Shown: positions 48,400 through 60,165, counted from the first letter of the stretch. The stretch: DNA of 64,000 bases from Panulirus ornatus (GCF_036320965.1 NC_092276.1:2731001-2795000), one strand, 5' to 3'. Translations and numbers: made by a program. The notes: generated from the sequence alone by a model not told the origin.

Positions 48400-48990
48400 T
48401 GTACCTGTAACTCACGGGCAGCTGTCCAACTGTACCTGTAACCCAAGGGTGGGCGTCCAACTGTATCTGTAACCCACGGGTGGCCGTCCAGCTGTACCTG
48501 TAACCCACGGGTGGGCGTCCAACTGCACCTGTAACCCACGGGTGGCCGTTCAACTGTATCTGTAACCCACGGGTGGCCGTCCAGCTGTACCTGTAACCCA
48601 AGGGTGGGCGTCCAACTGTATCTGTAACCCACGGGTGGCCGTCCAGCTGTACCTGTAACCCACGGGTGGCCGTCCAACTGCACCTGTAACCCACGGGTGG
48701 CCGTTCAACTGTATCTGTAACCCACGGGTGGCCCTCCAACTGTACATGTACCCCACGGGTGGCCGTCCAACTGTACCTGTAACCCATGGGTGGCCGTTCA
48801 ACTGTATCTGTAACCCACGGGTGGCCCTCCAACTGTACATGTACCCCACGGGTGGCCGTCCAACTGTACCTGTAACCCACGGGTGGCCGTCCAGCTGTAC
48901 CTGTAACCCACGGGTGGGCGTCCAACTGTACCTGTATCCCAAATGCGGGCGTCCAACTGTACCTGTAACCCACGGGCAGGCGTCCAACAG
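48400..48990. repeat. 31-bp minisatellite, about 19 copies
   Basis: The unit is close to gtaacccacgggtggccgtc followed by caactgtacct. Variants (gggcgtcc, ggccctcc, tgtatctg, tgtacatg) are arranged in a non-random order, with higher-order blocks. Because 31 is not a multiple of three and the unit has no stop on the minus strand, all minus-strand frames stay open; the longest is 274 codons (48188-49012). This is a property of the unit, not evidence of a gene. Confidence 0.97.
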
Positions 48991-49244
48991 AGATTATACG
49001 TATAGAAGACAAATGGACACCTCCCGGATCGTGTGAAAGCCGTCAACAAAGCCTCAGTTAACAGAAGTAGAAAGACAGCAAAACGATTGTGATAAAAAAA
49101 AAAAAGCACCAACATTACAACTCCGCAATTGACCGCAATCACAGTGTTGTTCATAAAGACTTCAACTGCAAAAACTTTATAACAGGGTGCCCAGATGGAA
49201 CAGTTCTTCCACCACATTAGGAAACTGACCCTTAAGACTTGACT

Positions 49245-49450
49245 CGGCCCTTACCAAACTAAGGTCTCGATCTGACTGTCTAGAACGAAGGGCCCGAGAC
49301 AGGATAAGGGTTCTGGAATGGGTCGTTTAAAGACAAGGGCCCCTGCCACACTCAAGCTCGGGAAGGGCTTTCTGAAGAAATTGGCCCTTGCCAGAGTAAG
49401 GTCTGGGAGGTATCGTCTACAAAACAAGGGCCCGAGACAGGATAAGGCCA
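49245..49450. repeat. Degenerate tandem repeat with gggcccgagacaggataagg
   Basis: Two close copies of that 20-mer at about 49290 and 49428 bracket diverged units containing agggcccctgcca and ttggcccttgcca. Confidence 0.65.
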
Positions 49451-49499
49451 GGCGAATCTTTAATAACAAGCAACAGGAAAGACACACAAGGATTATCTA

Positions 49500-50700
49500 A
49501 TTACACAACCTGGACCCAGGGCATACCAGAGCTGCGAGTGACGGGACCAGACTGTGGGGGGGGGGGGAAATATCAACATCGACACCCGAAAAACCTTCCC
49601 TGAAGTTCCACGACACCCACCCACCTGCTAAAAGTCCCCGAGTTAAGTTTTTACCTTTAAAAAAGGTAATAATAATATCCATAAACACACACACAAGAGA
49701 ATGCAACCCTGTGATAATAGCAGACGAAAGGAGGGGAGGGGGGACTCTTGGAAAAATAAATCTGGTCGTGGTTCCCCGTCGGCGTTAAAAGCCGCGCGGC
49801 GGCAGCTGACTGCACAGGCCTCAGGACACGGCCCCGGGGCCTGAATGATCAGATAACACGGATGATAACAGCCTGACCCAAGGTCAGACCGCAGGGGACA
49901 CGTCCAGAAGGCAAGGGGCAGGAGATGGTACACGTAAAGATAAACTCGAGGCAAATTTACACCTAAATGACAGAAGTGTTTCTTAACTGTCGTGACCTTC
50001 ATACCACGAGAGACGAAATGAAGATTACGATGATGCACAAAACAAATATGACAGCGGCTCTTTACCGTGACCTGCCCGACCACCACACGACCTGCACGAC
50101 CAAGAGTCCCCGACCGACCGGACCACAGGACCTGCCCGACTAAGAACCCCGATCACCACACGACCAGGGGGGACGAGTCAAGAAAGCCGTGAAGGAGTTA
50201 GGCCTACCTGAACGAGAGGGAACCTTCCCCATCCCTCCTCCGTTACCCTTACACCACACACACCCCCCATATCCACAAACCCTCTCCCCTGCTATATAAC
50301 CCAGGGAGAGAGGAGGAGGAGGAGGCGGTGGTGGTAAAGGACGACAACAGGGGGACGGGGTTGGCTGCTGCGACACCCACCAACCGCTCCCCCTTCCTCC
50401 CTCCCCGGCAATCATTACCACTAACGATGGTCGTTGCATCACCGGGGCACAACGCTAGTGCCAATGTCCTGTCTGCTCATGACCTTCGCCCCCAGCTGCT
50501 GGCACTGCAGTGGGTGACGGATGACAATGCCACTGGCCGTCACCAGGGTGGATGACTAAGGCCCGTCTCTGGTTTCCTCTTCATCTCGCGGACGTCAGAC
50601 AGCTTTTAAGTCTTAAATATAAACCGAACTCTAGAGGGGAGTGTCTTGCACGCCCATCCGCAAGTCCATCGACCTCTGCCGACTCCTCCCGAGCCAAGAC
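49500..50700. other. No gene recognised; weak repeat gacctgcccgaccaccacac
   Basis: At 50060-50165 a block with acctgcccgac, acctgcacgac and acctgcccgact recurs. Nothing else is supported. Confidence 0.4.
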
Positions 50701-50701
50701 T

Positions 50702-50702
<1 letters not shown>

Positions 50703-50732
<30 letters not shown>
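50703..50732. repeat. (CA)n microsatellite
   Basis: About 15 units. Confidence 0.96.
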
Positions 50733-50735
<3 letters not shown>

Positions 50736-51178
50736 ATACTAATCAAAATGCTTGGTGGAAGATTTGCAGTCGGCTAAGTAAAAATACAGGCGGTTGGTTC
50801 AAACGCCGTCGGAAAGTGGTGGTTATAACACATATGCCTTGTTAGCTATTGTTCTCCGGGGCACCCAGTCCAATGATATGTTCCTCTCTCTCCTCCTCAG
50901 GATGGCGCCGGGGGAAACTGCTCAGTTGAGGATGACATGGGAGTCTCAAAAGGACATTTGAGACGTTAACAGCTCCTACCAGACGCGAAGGATGTTTGTC
51001 TGCACGCTCCACCAGAGCGTCCTTGTGAGCAGGGGCCAACACGAGCAGAAGGAGTCAGCCTGCTTCTTGTTACTCCAGCAACCAGAGAGGGAGGCGCCGG
51101 AAACACATGACCAGCAGTGGTTTATACCCATGGATAACTTCTTCCCGCGACTTGACGTCGCCTACTGTTACGAAACAC

Positions 51179-51205
51179 GCACACACACACACACATACAC
51201 ACACA

Positions 51206-51271
<66 letters not shown>
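51179..51271. repeat. Interrupted (CA)n with periodic TACA
   Basis: CA runs broken by taca at about 51195, 51211 and 51240, so an older array than the pure ones. Confidence 0.95.
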
Positions 51272-51273
<2 letters not shown>

Positions 51274-51569
51274 GAACGCCGCGTACACGTCTAAGGGCAG
51301 AGCCGAGGCTAAAGTTATATCATGACAAGAAGAAGATGGTGTGGGGTTCTTATGTCCATGTTGAGTGCCTGAGCCAGTCACGTGATCCGTATCGTTGGCG
51401 GGGGGAAATACGAGGTTCTGGTTGGCTCCCCAACAATACCTTTACCCTAGTTAACTGGCGTACACTCGACACTTTATTGTCCATGACAGGATCACCTTAC
51501 TCTCCATGACGAGAACCAGCTTACCTCGTCCAAAACAGGGACTGGCTTGTGTCCATGACGGCTCCCCGA

Positions 51570-51760
51570 GAGGGCCACACCACCCTGTGGGAGGGCCACA
51601 CCATCTTGTGGGAGGGCTACACCACCCTGAGAGGGCCACACCACCATGTGAGAGAGCTACACCACCCTGTGGGAGGGCCACACCACCTCGTGGGAGGGTT
51701 ACATCACCCTGGGAGGGTCATGAGAGCCTTTCCATGGGCCACACCACCCTGTGGAAGGGC
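51570..51760. repeat. Minisatellite of 18-21 bp
   Basis: The unit is gagggccacaccaccctgtg with or without a trinucleotide, so lengths differ by three. About nine copies. Confidence 0.88.
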
Positions 51761-51799
51761 CACATCACCCACAAAAGATGGTCCAACACCACCCGTGAC

Positions 51800-53777
51800 A
51801 TATCAACTCACACAATAAATTTCATAACTTTTTAAATACCTAAATGCCTCTGCCGCCTTAGCGCCAAGAACAAATGAACAATGGCCTCATTTTCAACGCA
51901 CTCCACTCTCAAGCTGTCACGTATATAACAAGAGACCAGAGTCCCACAGTCCACTGCCAAACGCACAACCTCAAAAAGCTGCCCCCTTCTTGACCGCTTC
52001 ATATACCCTGGTTCAGCCCAGTGACAGCGCGTCGCAGTGCCATCCTCAATGAAACCCGATGAATCCATCACCAACACGCTACACGAAGGACCCAACCCTT
52101 ATTTCAGTGCAGACAGGGCTATCTGGATAGGAAAAGATGTGGATGTAAAGTGCACAATAATATAATGATTTTTAGGGATTCTCACGCGGTATTTCCTCAT
52201 TCCTCCACTGGAATATTATGCGGTGATACGATCTAGACACAAGCCTCCTCCCTCCTCCTCCTCCTCGACCCCGTTCAGTTCCCTGCCCAAACCCCCCCCC
52301 CACACACACACCACTACCATCACCAACACCACCAATACCACCCTTCTTATATCTTCCCCCACACCACCCATTATCACCGCCACCACCACCACCACCACCC
52401 TTCCTATAACCTCCCTGCCATCCACCACTATCACACTTCCTGTAACCTTCACTCACCAGCGACACCAGTCCCTCGCGATGTTACAGAACACATTCTCCCC
52501 AACATTACAGAACACATACTCCCCGTATTCTCAACACTTTCCACTACCATCCTGACCGGACCACTCCACAAGGCTAATTCCCTTCCAAAATACGACTCCA
52601 GCCAGCATGCGGCCACAGTCTTCTCCTGGTCACCGGATCCCACCTTCCCCGACAGCAGGACGGGCTAGCAACCAACACCCAGCCTCAATGTCCGAGTGCC
52701 AGACAATACCTTTAGACTCGAGACACAGCGGAGAAACATCGTGCCTCACGTTACTGCACCCAGAGGGTGGCAACTGTAACCACTGAACCTACCCAGGAAG
52801 AATTCTGGCCTGGAAGACCCACTCTGAGGCATCCAGTCCTTCTCGCTGAAGATCACATCTCAAGGAAATATGAGAGAGTAGAGATAGATCTCTATCTCTA
52901 TCTAGAAGATAGATCGAGATGTCAAATTATCTGACACCTGTTCTTGTATCGTCCCATTGAATCTTCGTCATCCCCCTCCTCCTCCTCCTCCTCCCTCTCC
53001 TGTCAATCCTCCACTGCCCATAAACCCTTCTTATCCCGTCGACTCCCAACCACGAGCGTCTACGTCCACGATCCCAGGGTAGGATTCCTCGCCACGCTCC
53101 CGTCCCCTTACACACCTAACCCCGTATACAATTCCCTGGACGGGGCTGGAACGCCTCCTCCTAACAAATGTGGTGAGCTGGATGGGGTGGGGAGGTGAGG
53201 GAATGGGGAGGAGGGAGGGGGGAGGGTGGGGGTATGGTTTAGACCTCCTTTCAGCGAGTGGGTGAGGCCCCAAGACGTATGGGCGAACCCGCAATGGGTC
53301 TTTTTTTGAAGACCCGTCTTAAAAATGGGACACTCTCCTTCAGGTATGTCCTCAGGCATGCCTCCGGCTCTGTTGGGAAGTGGGTGACAGGTAGGAGGTA
53401 CAGAGGGAGAGAGGGAGGGAGGATATGGATGGATGGCAGCGGGAGTATATAACCTTGAGGGAGGGAGGTGTGTTATCACCAGTGGGCACACAGTCTGGAC
53501 GGTGAGGGAACGCTGTTCCTCTACGCCAGTAGGTCTGATCGCTGTAATACTACACTTAGGAGAGACTGTGGAAGTGAACAGATGAAGGGGAGACCATTTG
53601 TTTGTCTATTAATTTCACTTAATCATGCGTTTCTGTGTTTGATTAACATCTATTACAGGGAGAGCCCTTAACACTTAACCTTGTATATATGTACTAGTTT
53701 TGATTATGTGTACAAACACACACATACACACACACTCTTACAGACATACTCTAGCCTAAGTTACATACCAATTTATC
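51800..53777. other. No gene recognised; low-complexity patches
   Basis: A (ACC)n-like ccaccaccacc patch at 52300-52400, an imperfect hairpin around atctctatctctatctagaa (52890-52918), and a purine-rich patch at 53180-53235. Confidence 0.45.
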
Positions 53778-53904
53778 AACCAGCCCCGAGGGGCTGACGA
53801 ACAGCCGGGTTGCCTGTGGGCTGCCTGCCGCGCCCAAGATTCGAACCTAATGGAGCCCATGCATGAATCATGGTCTGCGACACCAACCACTATACCACTG
53901 AAAG

Positions 53905-53907
<3 letters not shown>
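53778..53907 (-). mobile_element. tRNA-derived SINE
   Basis: The minus strand reads like a tRNA gene front: an A-box region agtggtatagtggttggtgt (about 53875-53898) and a B-box ggttcgaatctt (about 53838-53849), about 30 bp apart. A non-tRNA body follows with ggcaggcagcccacaggc and a GC hairpin cagccccgaggggctg (about 53782-53797). The acceptor stem is not restored downstream of the B-box, so it is a SINE and not a functional tRNA. A (GT)n tract begins directly at its 5' edge (53908). Confidence 0.75.

Positions 53908-53951
<44 letters not shown>
53908..53951. repeat. (GT)n abutting the tRNA-SINE
   Basis: About 22 units starting at the 5' edge of the SINE at 53778-53907. Confidence 0.97.
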
Positions 53952-53953
<2 letters not shown>

Positions 53954-54116
53954 CCGGGAGCTGATCGTTACCGGAGACGAGAATCACTTTCGAGACTAGT
54001 GGACTATGAGTGTGAGTTCCCCTGTTGTCGTGCTTCAGGAAGCGTGAGGCGCCAACAGTGGCCTACAGCCTTTCATCATACAATAACAGACAATGGAGCA
54101 GATCGGCTGAGTCAGA

Positions 54117-54119
<3 letters not shown>

Positions 54120-54195
<76 letters not shown>
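54120..54195. repeat. (CT)n microsatellite
   Basis: About 38 units. Confidence 0.97.
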
Positions 54196-54197
<2 letters not shown>

Positions 54198-54914
54198 CTA
54201 AAGTTATCTTGCTCGCCTAACTTCAGAAAACCCTGTAATAAAAGCCTTCTTAAATTCTTCCGTCCCCAGGCCCACACGTTCCTCCATCCAACACTCCCCA
54301 AAACCCCGCAGTAACACAGCACCCTCTCTCTCTCCCACAGTCTTCATCTCCCACACCCATCCCTCCGCTCCAGTAAGTAATAGTGTTAGAGATATTAATC
54401 TCTCTACCAATACAGCCAGCCTCTCCCCCACCACAACCCGCTAACACACAAGAAAATGTAATAAAGATAAAGAAAGAAGATAAAGGTACATATATCTAAT
54501 ATGAACTGTAGATATACTGATTCCGTGTCTGCAGCAATGATTGTACCTTCTCGTCGGCTGCTGAGAGAGAGAGAAAGGAGAAAGTGCAAATCACTTTGCA
54601 TACGTGTGTATGTTTGTGTGCAGGTGTGTGACAGTAGGATGGGGTGGCACGTGCACGCGTGTGTCTGGTATAAACATGAGTCTGCACACTAAGCATGCGG
54701 TACTTGGATCCAATATTTGAAAACTGACGGACGAAAGGGTTTGTGGCATACTGACAAATGGAGAGGCACAGACAGACGACCGTGTGCTTCGTGCGTTCTC
54801 TTGCTCACCGGCGTCTCTCGCAAGCATTTGGAAAACTGTACAAATGTGGAATCTCATTACACGTATGTTAAAGGAGAGGCCAAGTCGTCCATAGGGTGTG
54901 GCTACGTACCTCCC

Positions 54915-55370
54915 GCTGACACAATGACCTCCAGATGCAACTCTGGTCTCTACAGGTGACACTAGCCTCCAGGTGCACTTCCGGTCCCTACAGATGACAC
55001 TAGCCACCAGGTGCACCTCTGGTCCCAACAGGTGACACTAGCCTCCAGGTGTACCTCTGGTCCCTACAGGTGACAATAGCCTCCAGGTGTACCTCTGGTC
55101 CCTACAGGTGACACTAGCCTCCAGGTGTACCTCTGGTCCCTACAGGTGACACTAGCCTCCAGGTGTACCTCTGGTCCCTACAAGTGACACTAGCCTCCAG
55201 GTGCACCTCTGGTCTCTACAGGTGACACTAGCCTCCAGGTGCACCTCTGGTCTCTACAGGTGACACTAGCCTCCAGGTGCACCTCTGGTCCCTACAGGTG
55301 ACACTAGCCTCCAGGTGCAACTCTGGTCTCTACAGGTGACACTAGCCTACAGATGAGTCTCTGGCCTTTA
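54915..55370. repeat. 38-bp minisatellite, about 12 copies
   Basis: The unit is close to gtgacactagcctccaggtg followed by cacctctggtccctacag. Each unit carries two cag/gtg junctions (ccaggtg and acaggtg). The edges at 54915 and 55350 are diverged. Confidence 0.96.
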
Positions 55371-55429
55371 CAGGAAGACTTGCAAACGTTATATGTGCTC
55401 CTGAGTCATCCTGGATTCCATGAGTGGCC

Positions 55430-55700
55430 CTGGCTTTCAGGGTCACCCATGACCTCCAACACGGGTTCTGATGACCTCCAAGCCGCAGCTCTGACCTCCT
55501 AAAGTACCTCACGCCACCAAAGGGGGTAGCTCTGACCTCTTTAAGTGGCATTGGCCTCCAAGGGGGGGGGGGGGGGGCAGCAATGATCACTATGAGAGAA
55601 GCGCTAACCAACTAAAGTGGCTGTGGCCTCTAAGGGAACACAGCTCTGACCTCCAGAATGGCCATTCTGACCTCCTAAAGTGGCTGTGGCCTCCAAGGGT
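55430..55700. repeat. Degenerate repeat with tctgacctcc and aaagtggct motifs
   Basis: Loosely repeated units of about 30-35 bp (agctctgacctcc, tggcctccaagggg) directly follow the 38-bp array. A G16 run sits inside (55562-55577). Confidence 0.6.
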
Positions 55701-55791
55701 GCGTCACGCCCGTCAACCAATCAGGATACAATTGACCCTAATGTGCGCGAATTCAACTCACTTCTGAGTGGTCACTGTTATTGCCTAACGT

Positions 55792-55794
<3 letters not shown>

Positions 55795-55872
<78 letters not shown>
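55795..55872. repeat. (CT)n microsatellite
   Basis: About 39 units. Confidence 0.97.
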
Positions 55873-55875
<3 letters not shown>

Positions 55876-57167
55876 ACTTGCCACACACACACACATGCTA
55901 CACACCAAGCACCCAAAGTAATAGCTAAGCAAGCAACGTATCATCAAAGACATTCCACACTTCTTTCTCTGGAAATTATGACATCTTTACACAAGACGTT
56001 CGGGGAAAATCACAACGAATCAAGAGGAAACGTTTATAGCGTGGCGGACGTTTATCCACGGCTATCACTTTAAAGTCACGGGCACAACTCCTCCGGCCCC
56101 TTCGGCTGGAAACCTTTCACTGTTCCACAGGTTTAACGACCTTCTGGTTCTCTAGTCGTTCCTTAGTGCTCCATTGGCCTTTGGATGGACGACCCCAGCA
56201 GGTTGGAGTCGCCGCTACCTCCGGTGGATTGACGACCCCAGTAAGACCAGCTGCTGCCCTTGGCAAGGGTAAGAATAAGGGGGTAAACAACTACGTAAGG
56301 GTCGAGAAAGAGGGTTGGGGGGTCATTGGTGAGTGGCGAGGAGGATGAGGGGCCAGGTGTGGAGACTGGCCCTCCTCCTGGGTGCCTGGCTGGCAGGGGG
56401 GGGAAATACCTCCTCCAGACCAACCTGAGCCTCGGGACAGGAGACCACTTGTCCTGGACGGAGAGGCGAGCGACAGACCACAAACACTTCAACCAGATGG
56501 ACGCAGCTGCCTCTAAGGGCGCTGCTCAAAAGATGGCGTCCTGGGCTTTGCCGAGGTATGACCTGCCGGCCGATTGAGGTCAGACGGGGTCAAGGTGCTA
56601 ATACAGGGAACAGGAGAGGTCAAGGGTGGTTAGCACTGAGGTGGGGAGTGGGGGTTCCCATGACTGAGGTAAGGAAAGGCAAGGTTAGTAGTGGTTCGAA
56701 TAGTGAAGCTCTCCACGAAGAAAGCACGAAGGAAGGAGAGAGGGGAGGAGGAGGAGGAGGGAGAGGATTACGACCACTCTCTCTAAGGAAGTCCACACAG
56801 AGCAGGGGGAAAAAATCTTGTGGGATAAAAAATAAAAAAAGTTCCCGTGGGATTGGAGGACGAAAGGCGGACGACCTCGGGTGAGGGGGTAAAAACCCTC
56901 CTGCAGGAGGAGAAGGAAGGTGGGAGAGGGGGGGGAGGGTACCCTTACCTGCGGATTCAGGGGTGGTAGAGGCGAGGGGAGGGGAAGGCAGGAGTCCTGA
57001 ATCCTGGAGGGATTGGGAGGGAGAGAGCCTCTCCTCACCACAAATTACTCGAGAGCCGCAGAATCCTTCACAACACAGGAAGTCAAGTTGACAATTACCC
57101 GAGGGAGACTTCCCGAGGCACACAAAAATTCACAAGAGAAGGAAAAAAAATCATCAGTCCTCAGCTG
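55873..57167. other. No gene recognised; purine-rich patch
   Basis: 56730-57010 is G/A-rich with ggaggagg-type low complexity, which explains the open minus-strand frames of up to 167 codons. Confidence 0.45.
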
Positions 57168-57612
57168 AACGTGCTGGCCGAGGGAGGTACAATCTACCAC
57201 AAGGACGTGCTGGCCGAGGGAGGTACAACCTACCACAAGGACGTGCTGGCCGAGGGAGGTACAATCTACCACAAGGACGTGCTGGCCGAGGGAGGTACAA
57301 TCTCCCATAAGGACGTGCTGGCCGAGGAAGGTACAACCTACCACAAGGACGTACTGGCCGAGGGAGGTACAATCTACCACAAGGACGTGCTGGCCGAGGG
57401 AGGTACAATCTACCACAAGGACGTGCTGGCCGAGGGAGGTACAATCTACCACAAGGACGTGCTGGCCGAGGGAGGTACAATCTACCACAAGGACGTGCTG
57501 GCCGAGGGAGGTACAATCTACCATAAAGACGTGTTGGGCGGAGGAATGTACGATCTACCAAAAGGGCTCCTGGGTCAGGAGAGGTACGATCTCCCACAAG
57601 GACACCTGACTT
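57168..57612. repeat. 36-bp minisatellite, about 12 copies
   Basis: The unit is gtgctggccgagggaggtac followed by aatctaccacaaggac, with very few changes except in the last two copies. On the plus strand it codes VLAEGGTIYHKD repeats (frame 57171-57629). Two minus-strand frames are also open (153 and 159 codons). With three open frames I do not call a gene. Confidence 0.97.
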
Positions 57613-57735
57613 CAATCAATTACGAGTAAATCTTGAAGGTCCCGGGGAGGTGAGAGAGGCAGCCCTCTGAATGGACAACCAGGGGAGGGGTCAGGTACTA
57701 TGTACACCAAGTGAGGACCCTTACTGGTCTAGCAT

Positions 57736-57737
<2 letters not shown>

Positions 57738-57792
<55 letters not shown>
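57738..57792. repeat. (GT)n microsatellite
   Basis: About 27 units, 125 bp after the 36-bp array. Confidence 0.97.
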
Positions 57793-57793
<1 letters not shown>

Positions 57794-58171
57794 GGCTTAT
57801 CAAGCATGTCAACAGTAACCGGAAGGGTCAAAGTTTGCCTCCCAGAGCATGGGAACGACGCCAGAGTTCGCGTCCATACGCACCACCACTTGATGGCATA
57901 CTATCGACCCCTGGGAGGAGGAGGAGGAGGAACCGAGGGCCAGGGACCAGCTGGATACGCTCACCCTTCACACTCATGAGTGAAGTACAAGGCAGAATGA
58001 AGCAAGACGAGATCAGTGCAACGGTAATGTGAAGACTGTGGACCCATCGGCTGACCCTAGACGTTGGCATGTCCTGTGACGTCTTGCTTCGTGTCATGCC
58101 GCTGTCATCCAATGTAGTTCCTCCCCTCCTGACGGGTAGAGGACCTTCTGAGTCCATGAATTGTAACTGCT

Positions 58172-58575
58172 AGACTAAGGCTAGGCTACAGATACTCTTG
58201 GTGCTTTGGCCTAACTGGAGATGTTTACCGCGTGAAATTGTAAAGTTTGTCAAAGATTTGGAGACAAACTAGAACACTATGTCTTAGAATGTGAAAAACA
58301 AAGAGCCTTTTGGGGACAGATCTAAACAAACCCTGCAAGAAATGTCACAATTTGTTGTTAATAACAAGATACCTGAAGTTTTAAATTTGTATATCCACTC
58401 TTTGTATCTAGACATTAAGACTTACCATATGAAACGATGTAATGTATGTACTGAAATATGAACTGTACCATCTTATGTAATATCAACCCACTGAAGTCTG
58501 ACTAAGACCCTTTGCGACCCCTGTCATCCTCTTGCGCTACCGCTCACAGGATGATCATAGGGGTGTACAACACAT
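58172..58575 (+). mobile_element. Decayed LINE 3' end: C-terminal zinc-knuckle region and 3' tail
   Basis: Plus-strand translation gives RLRLGYRYSWCFGLTGD (58172-58222), then after a frame change CKVCQRFGDKLEHYVLECEK (58239-58298), a Cys-X2-Cys...His-X4-Cys array typical of the C-terminus of several LINE ORF2 proteins. After a second frame change it continues SKQTLQEMSQFVVNNKIPEV and on to YHMKRCNVCTEI with a stop near 58461. A non-coding tail follows to about 58575, including cctcttgcgctaccgc. At least two frameshifts and a stop mark it as inactive. Only the last part of the protein is present, so it is 5'-truncated or eroded. The clade is not determined. Confidence 0.75.
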
Positions 58576-58751
58576 TTGCCGGGGGTTACCGGCACAAATC
58601 AGTGAGTCCGTAAGCACAGTCGGGCCCATCTGTCACCCTCCAGTGACGATGTACTGTATAACACCGTACGGTCTATATACCTTACCCAACCCAGGTACCC
58701 TTTACCTATCCATGAAAAACTTTGTTTACGTAAATATCTAGATATATAAAG

Positions 58752-58854
<103 letters not shown>

Positions 58855-59280
58855 CGATCACACGGACCCCGAGAGGATCTATGTTTCTGACATTCATTGA
58901 TAATGTTTGTTTTTCAACAGGAATGAGTTGCTGGTCCGAACCCAAGCCTCTGTTATCAAGCAGTCGAGGAAGTGATAAGGCCATGGTTGAGAAAGAACCC
59001 CTTATCATCACACAGAGGGCAAGCTAACCTCTTGCACCCTTAAGCTGACGCTTGAGACATGTTCCAATCCACGCTGAACACAGACAGACTTGGCACGAGG
59101 ATCCCTACACACACAGTGAGAATGTTACGTGCTCCCAGCACTTCCTCCAAACACCTGAAGAAGGTACTTCAAGTAATTGCCGCTCTGGTCTTTTGTTTAC
59201 GTGACGCTGACGACCTCCATGGAGCTGAGATCTCGCCCACCAAGATGACTACCAACCGACCAAACAATGATTTGATTTGC

Positions 59281-59356
59281 GAAAGTTGGCGTACTGAAGA
59301 AATGGTGTTTACGTATACGAAAGTTGGTGTACTGAGTACATGGTGTTTACGTAAAC
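59281..59356. repeat. 38-bp tandem duplication, two copies
   Basis: Units gaaagttggcgtactgaaga...tttacgtatac and gaaagttggtgtactgagta...tttacgtaaac. They lie inside a 161-codon frame (59059-59544) that I judge to be of chance length. Confidence 0.85.
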
Positions 59357-59690
59357 GTCAGTGTTTCAAGATACCACACATGCGCGAGGCCAGTTCAAAC
59401 CCGGTTGTTCAGCACCGAAGGCACCTAAATTGTATTGTGGATGGCGTGGATTCCTTTTCTCTACGACTAAAGTCTTTGAAAATGAAGAAAACTGAAGTTG
59501 AAGGTCGAAATGTGGAATACATCGGTGTCGCGTGTACTGGCTGATACACCGCTGAGTGGTAGGGAATACAAGATGTTGAGATGGTGGTGGAGGGAGTTCT
59601 GGTAGGGGTGCCAGCTGTTCTGGTGGTGAGGGTTGGTGGTGGTTGTGATGATTGTGGTAGATATAAGAACTGTGGTAGAGGACGTGATGT

Positions 59691-59691
<1 letters not shown>

Positions 59692-59734
<43 letters not shown>
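59692..59734. repeat. (GT)n microsatellite
   Basis: About 21 units. Confidence 0.97.
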
Positions 59735-59736
<2 letters not shown>

Positions 59737-60040
59737 GTTGAAGGAGCTAACTGGCCATCAAGTGATGACTGGTGACCGAGCCAGAGACCAAGAAAGTGAC
59801 ATTTAAGCCAACCCATGACCAGATGACTGGGGCCACCTGCTATATATTCAACTGCAGAACCGGTTGCCTCCTAATTTCGACCAGTTAAAACAATGCAGTG
59901 CATATTAGATCCCTTGTCTGATATGCTGTACCCAATATGAATTTATCTGCAACATAGATACGACAACAAAATACGACCAATACGTTAAGTGTTTATGAGG
60001 AAGTAAGCGTCTATTATCTCCCTACAGTCTGACCAGGTGT

Positions 60041-60160
60041 ACCCAACGTTGTTATCCGCTTTCTGATTGGTCGGTTGTTTACCCAGTGTTGTTATCCGCC
60101 TTCTAATTGGTAGGCTATTTACCCAACATTGTCAGCCGTCTTCTGATTAGTCGGCTACTA
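60041..60160 (+). promoter_or_regulatory. Three 40-bp direct repeats with inverted CCAAT boxes; candidate promoter
   Basis: The units start at 60041, 60081 and 60121 with acccaacgttgttatccgc-like text. The first two contain attgg (an inverted CCAAT box) as ctgattggtcgg and ctaattggtagg; the third has attag. The array ends six bases before an ATG at 60166 that opens a GC-rich frame. Clustered CCAAT boxes at a fixed 40-bp pitch could bind NF-Y, but a plain tandem repeat is equally possible. No TATA box or initiator can be assigned. Confidence 0.25.
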
Positions 60161-60165
60161 ACAAA

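Noticed and set aside
48188..49012. 274-codon minus-strand frame
   Set aside because: It is the translation of the 31-bp minisatellite, which is open in all minus frames.
52885..52920. Hairpin from repeated atctctatct/agatagat
   Set aside because: Imperfect, tetranucleotide-like and unlinked to any gene, so not called as a regulatory element or transposon terminus.
53778..53907. Functional tRNA gene
   Set aside because: A- and B-boxes are present, but the acceptor stem does not close and a SINE body follows.
59059..59544. 161-codon plus-strand frame after the LINE 3' relic
   Set aside because: Length is within chance expectation, it contains a 38-bp tandem duplication, and no motif is recognised.
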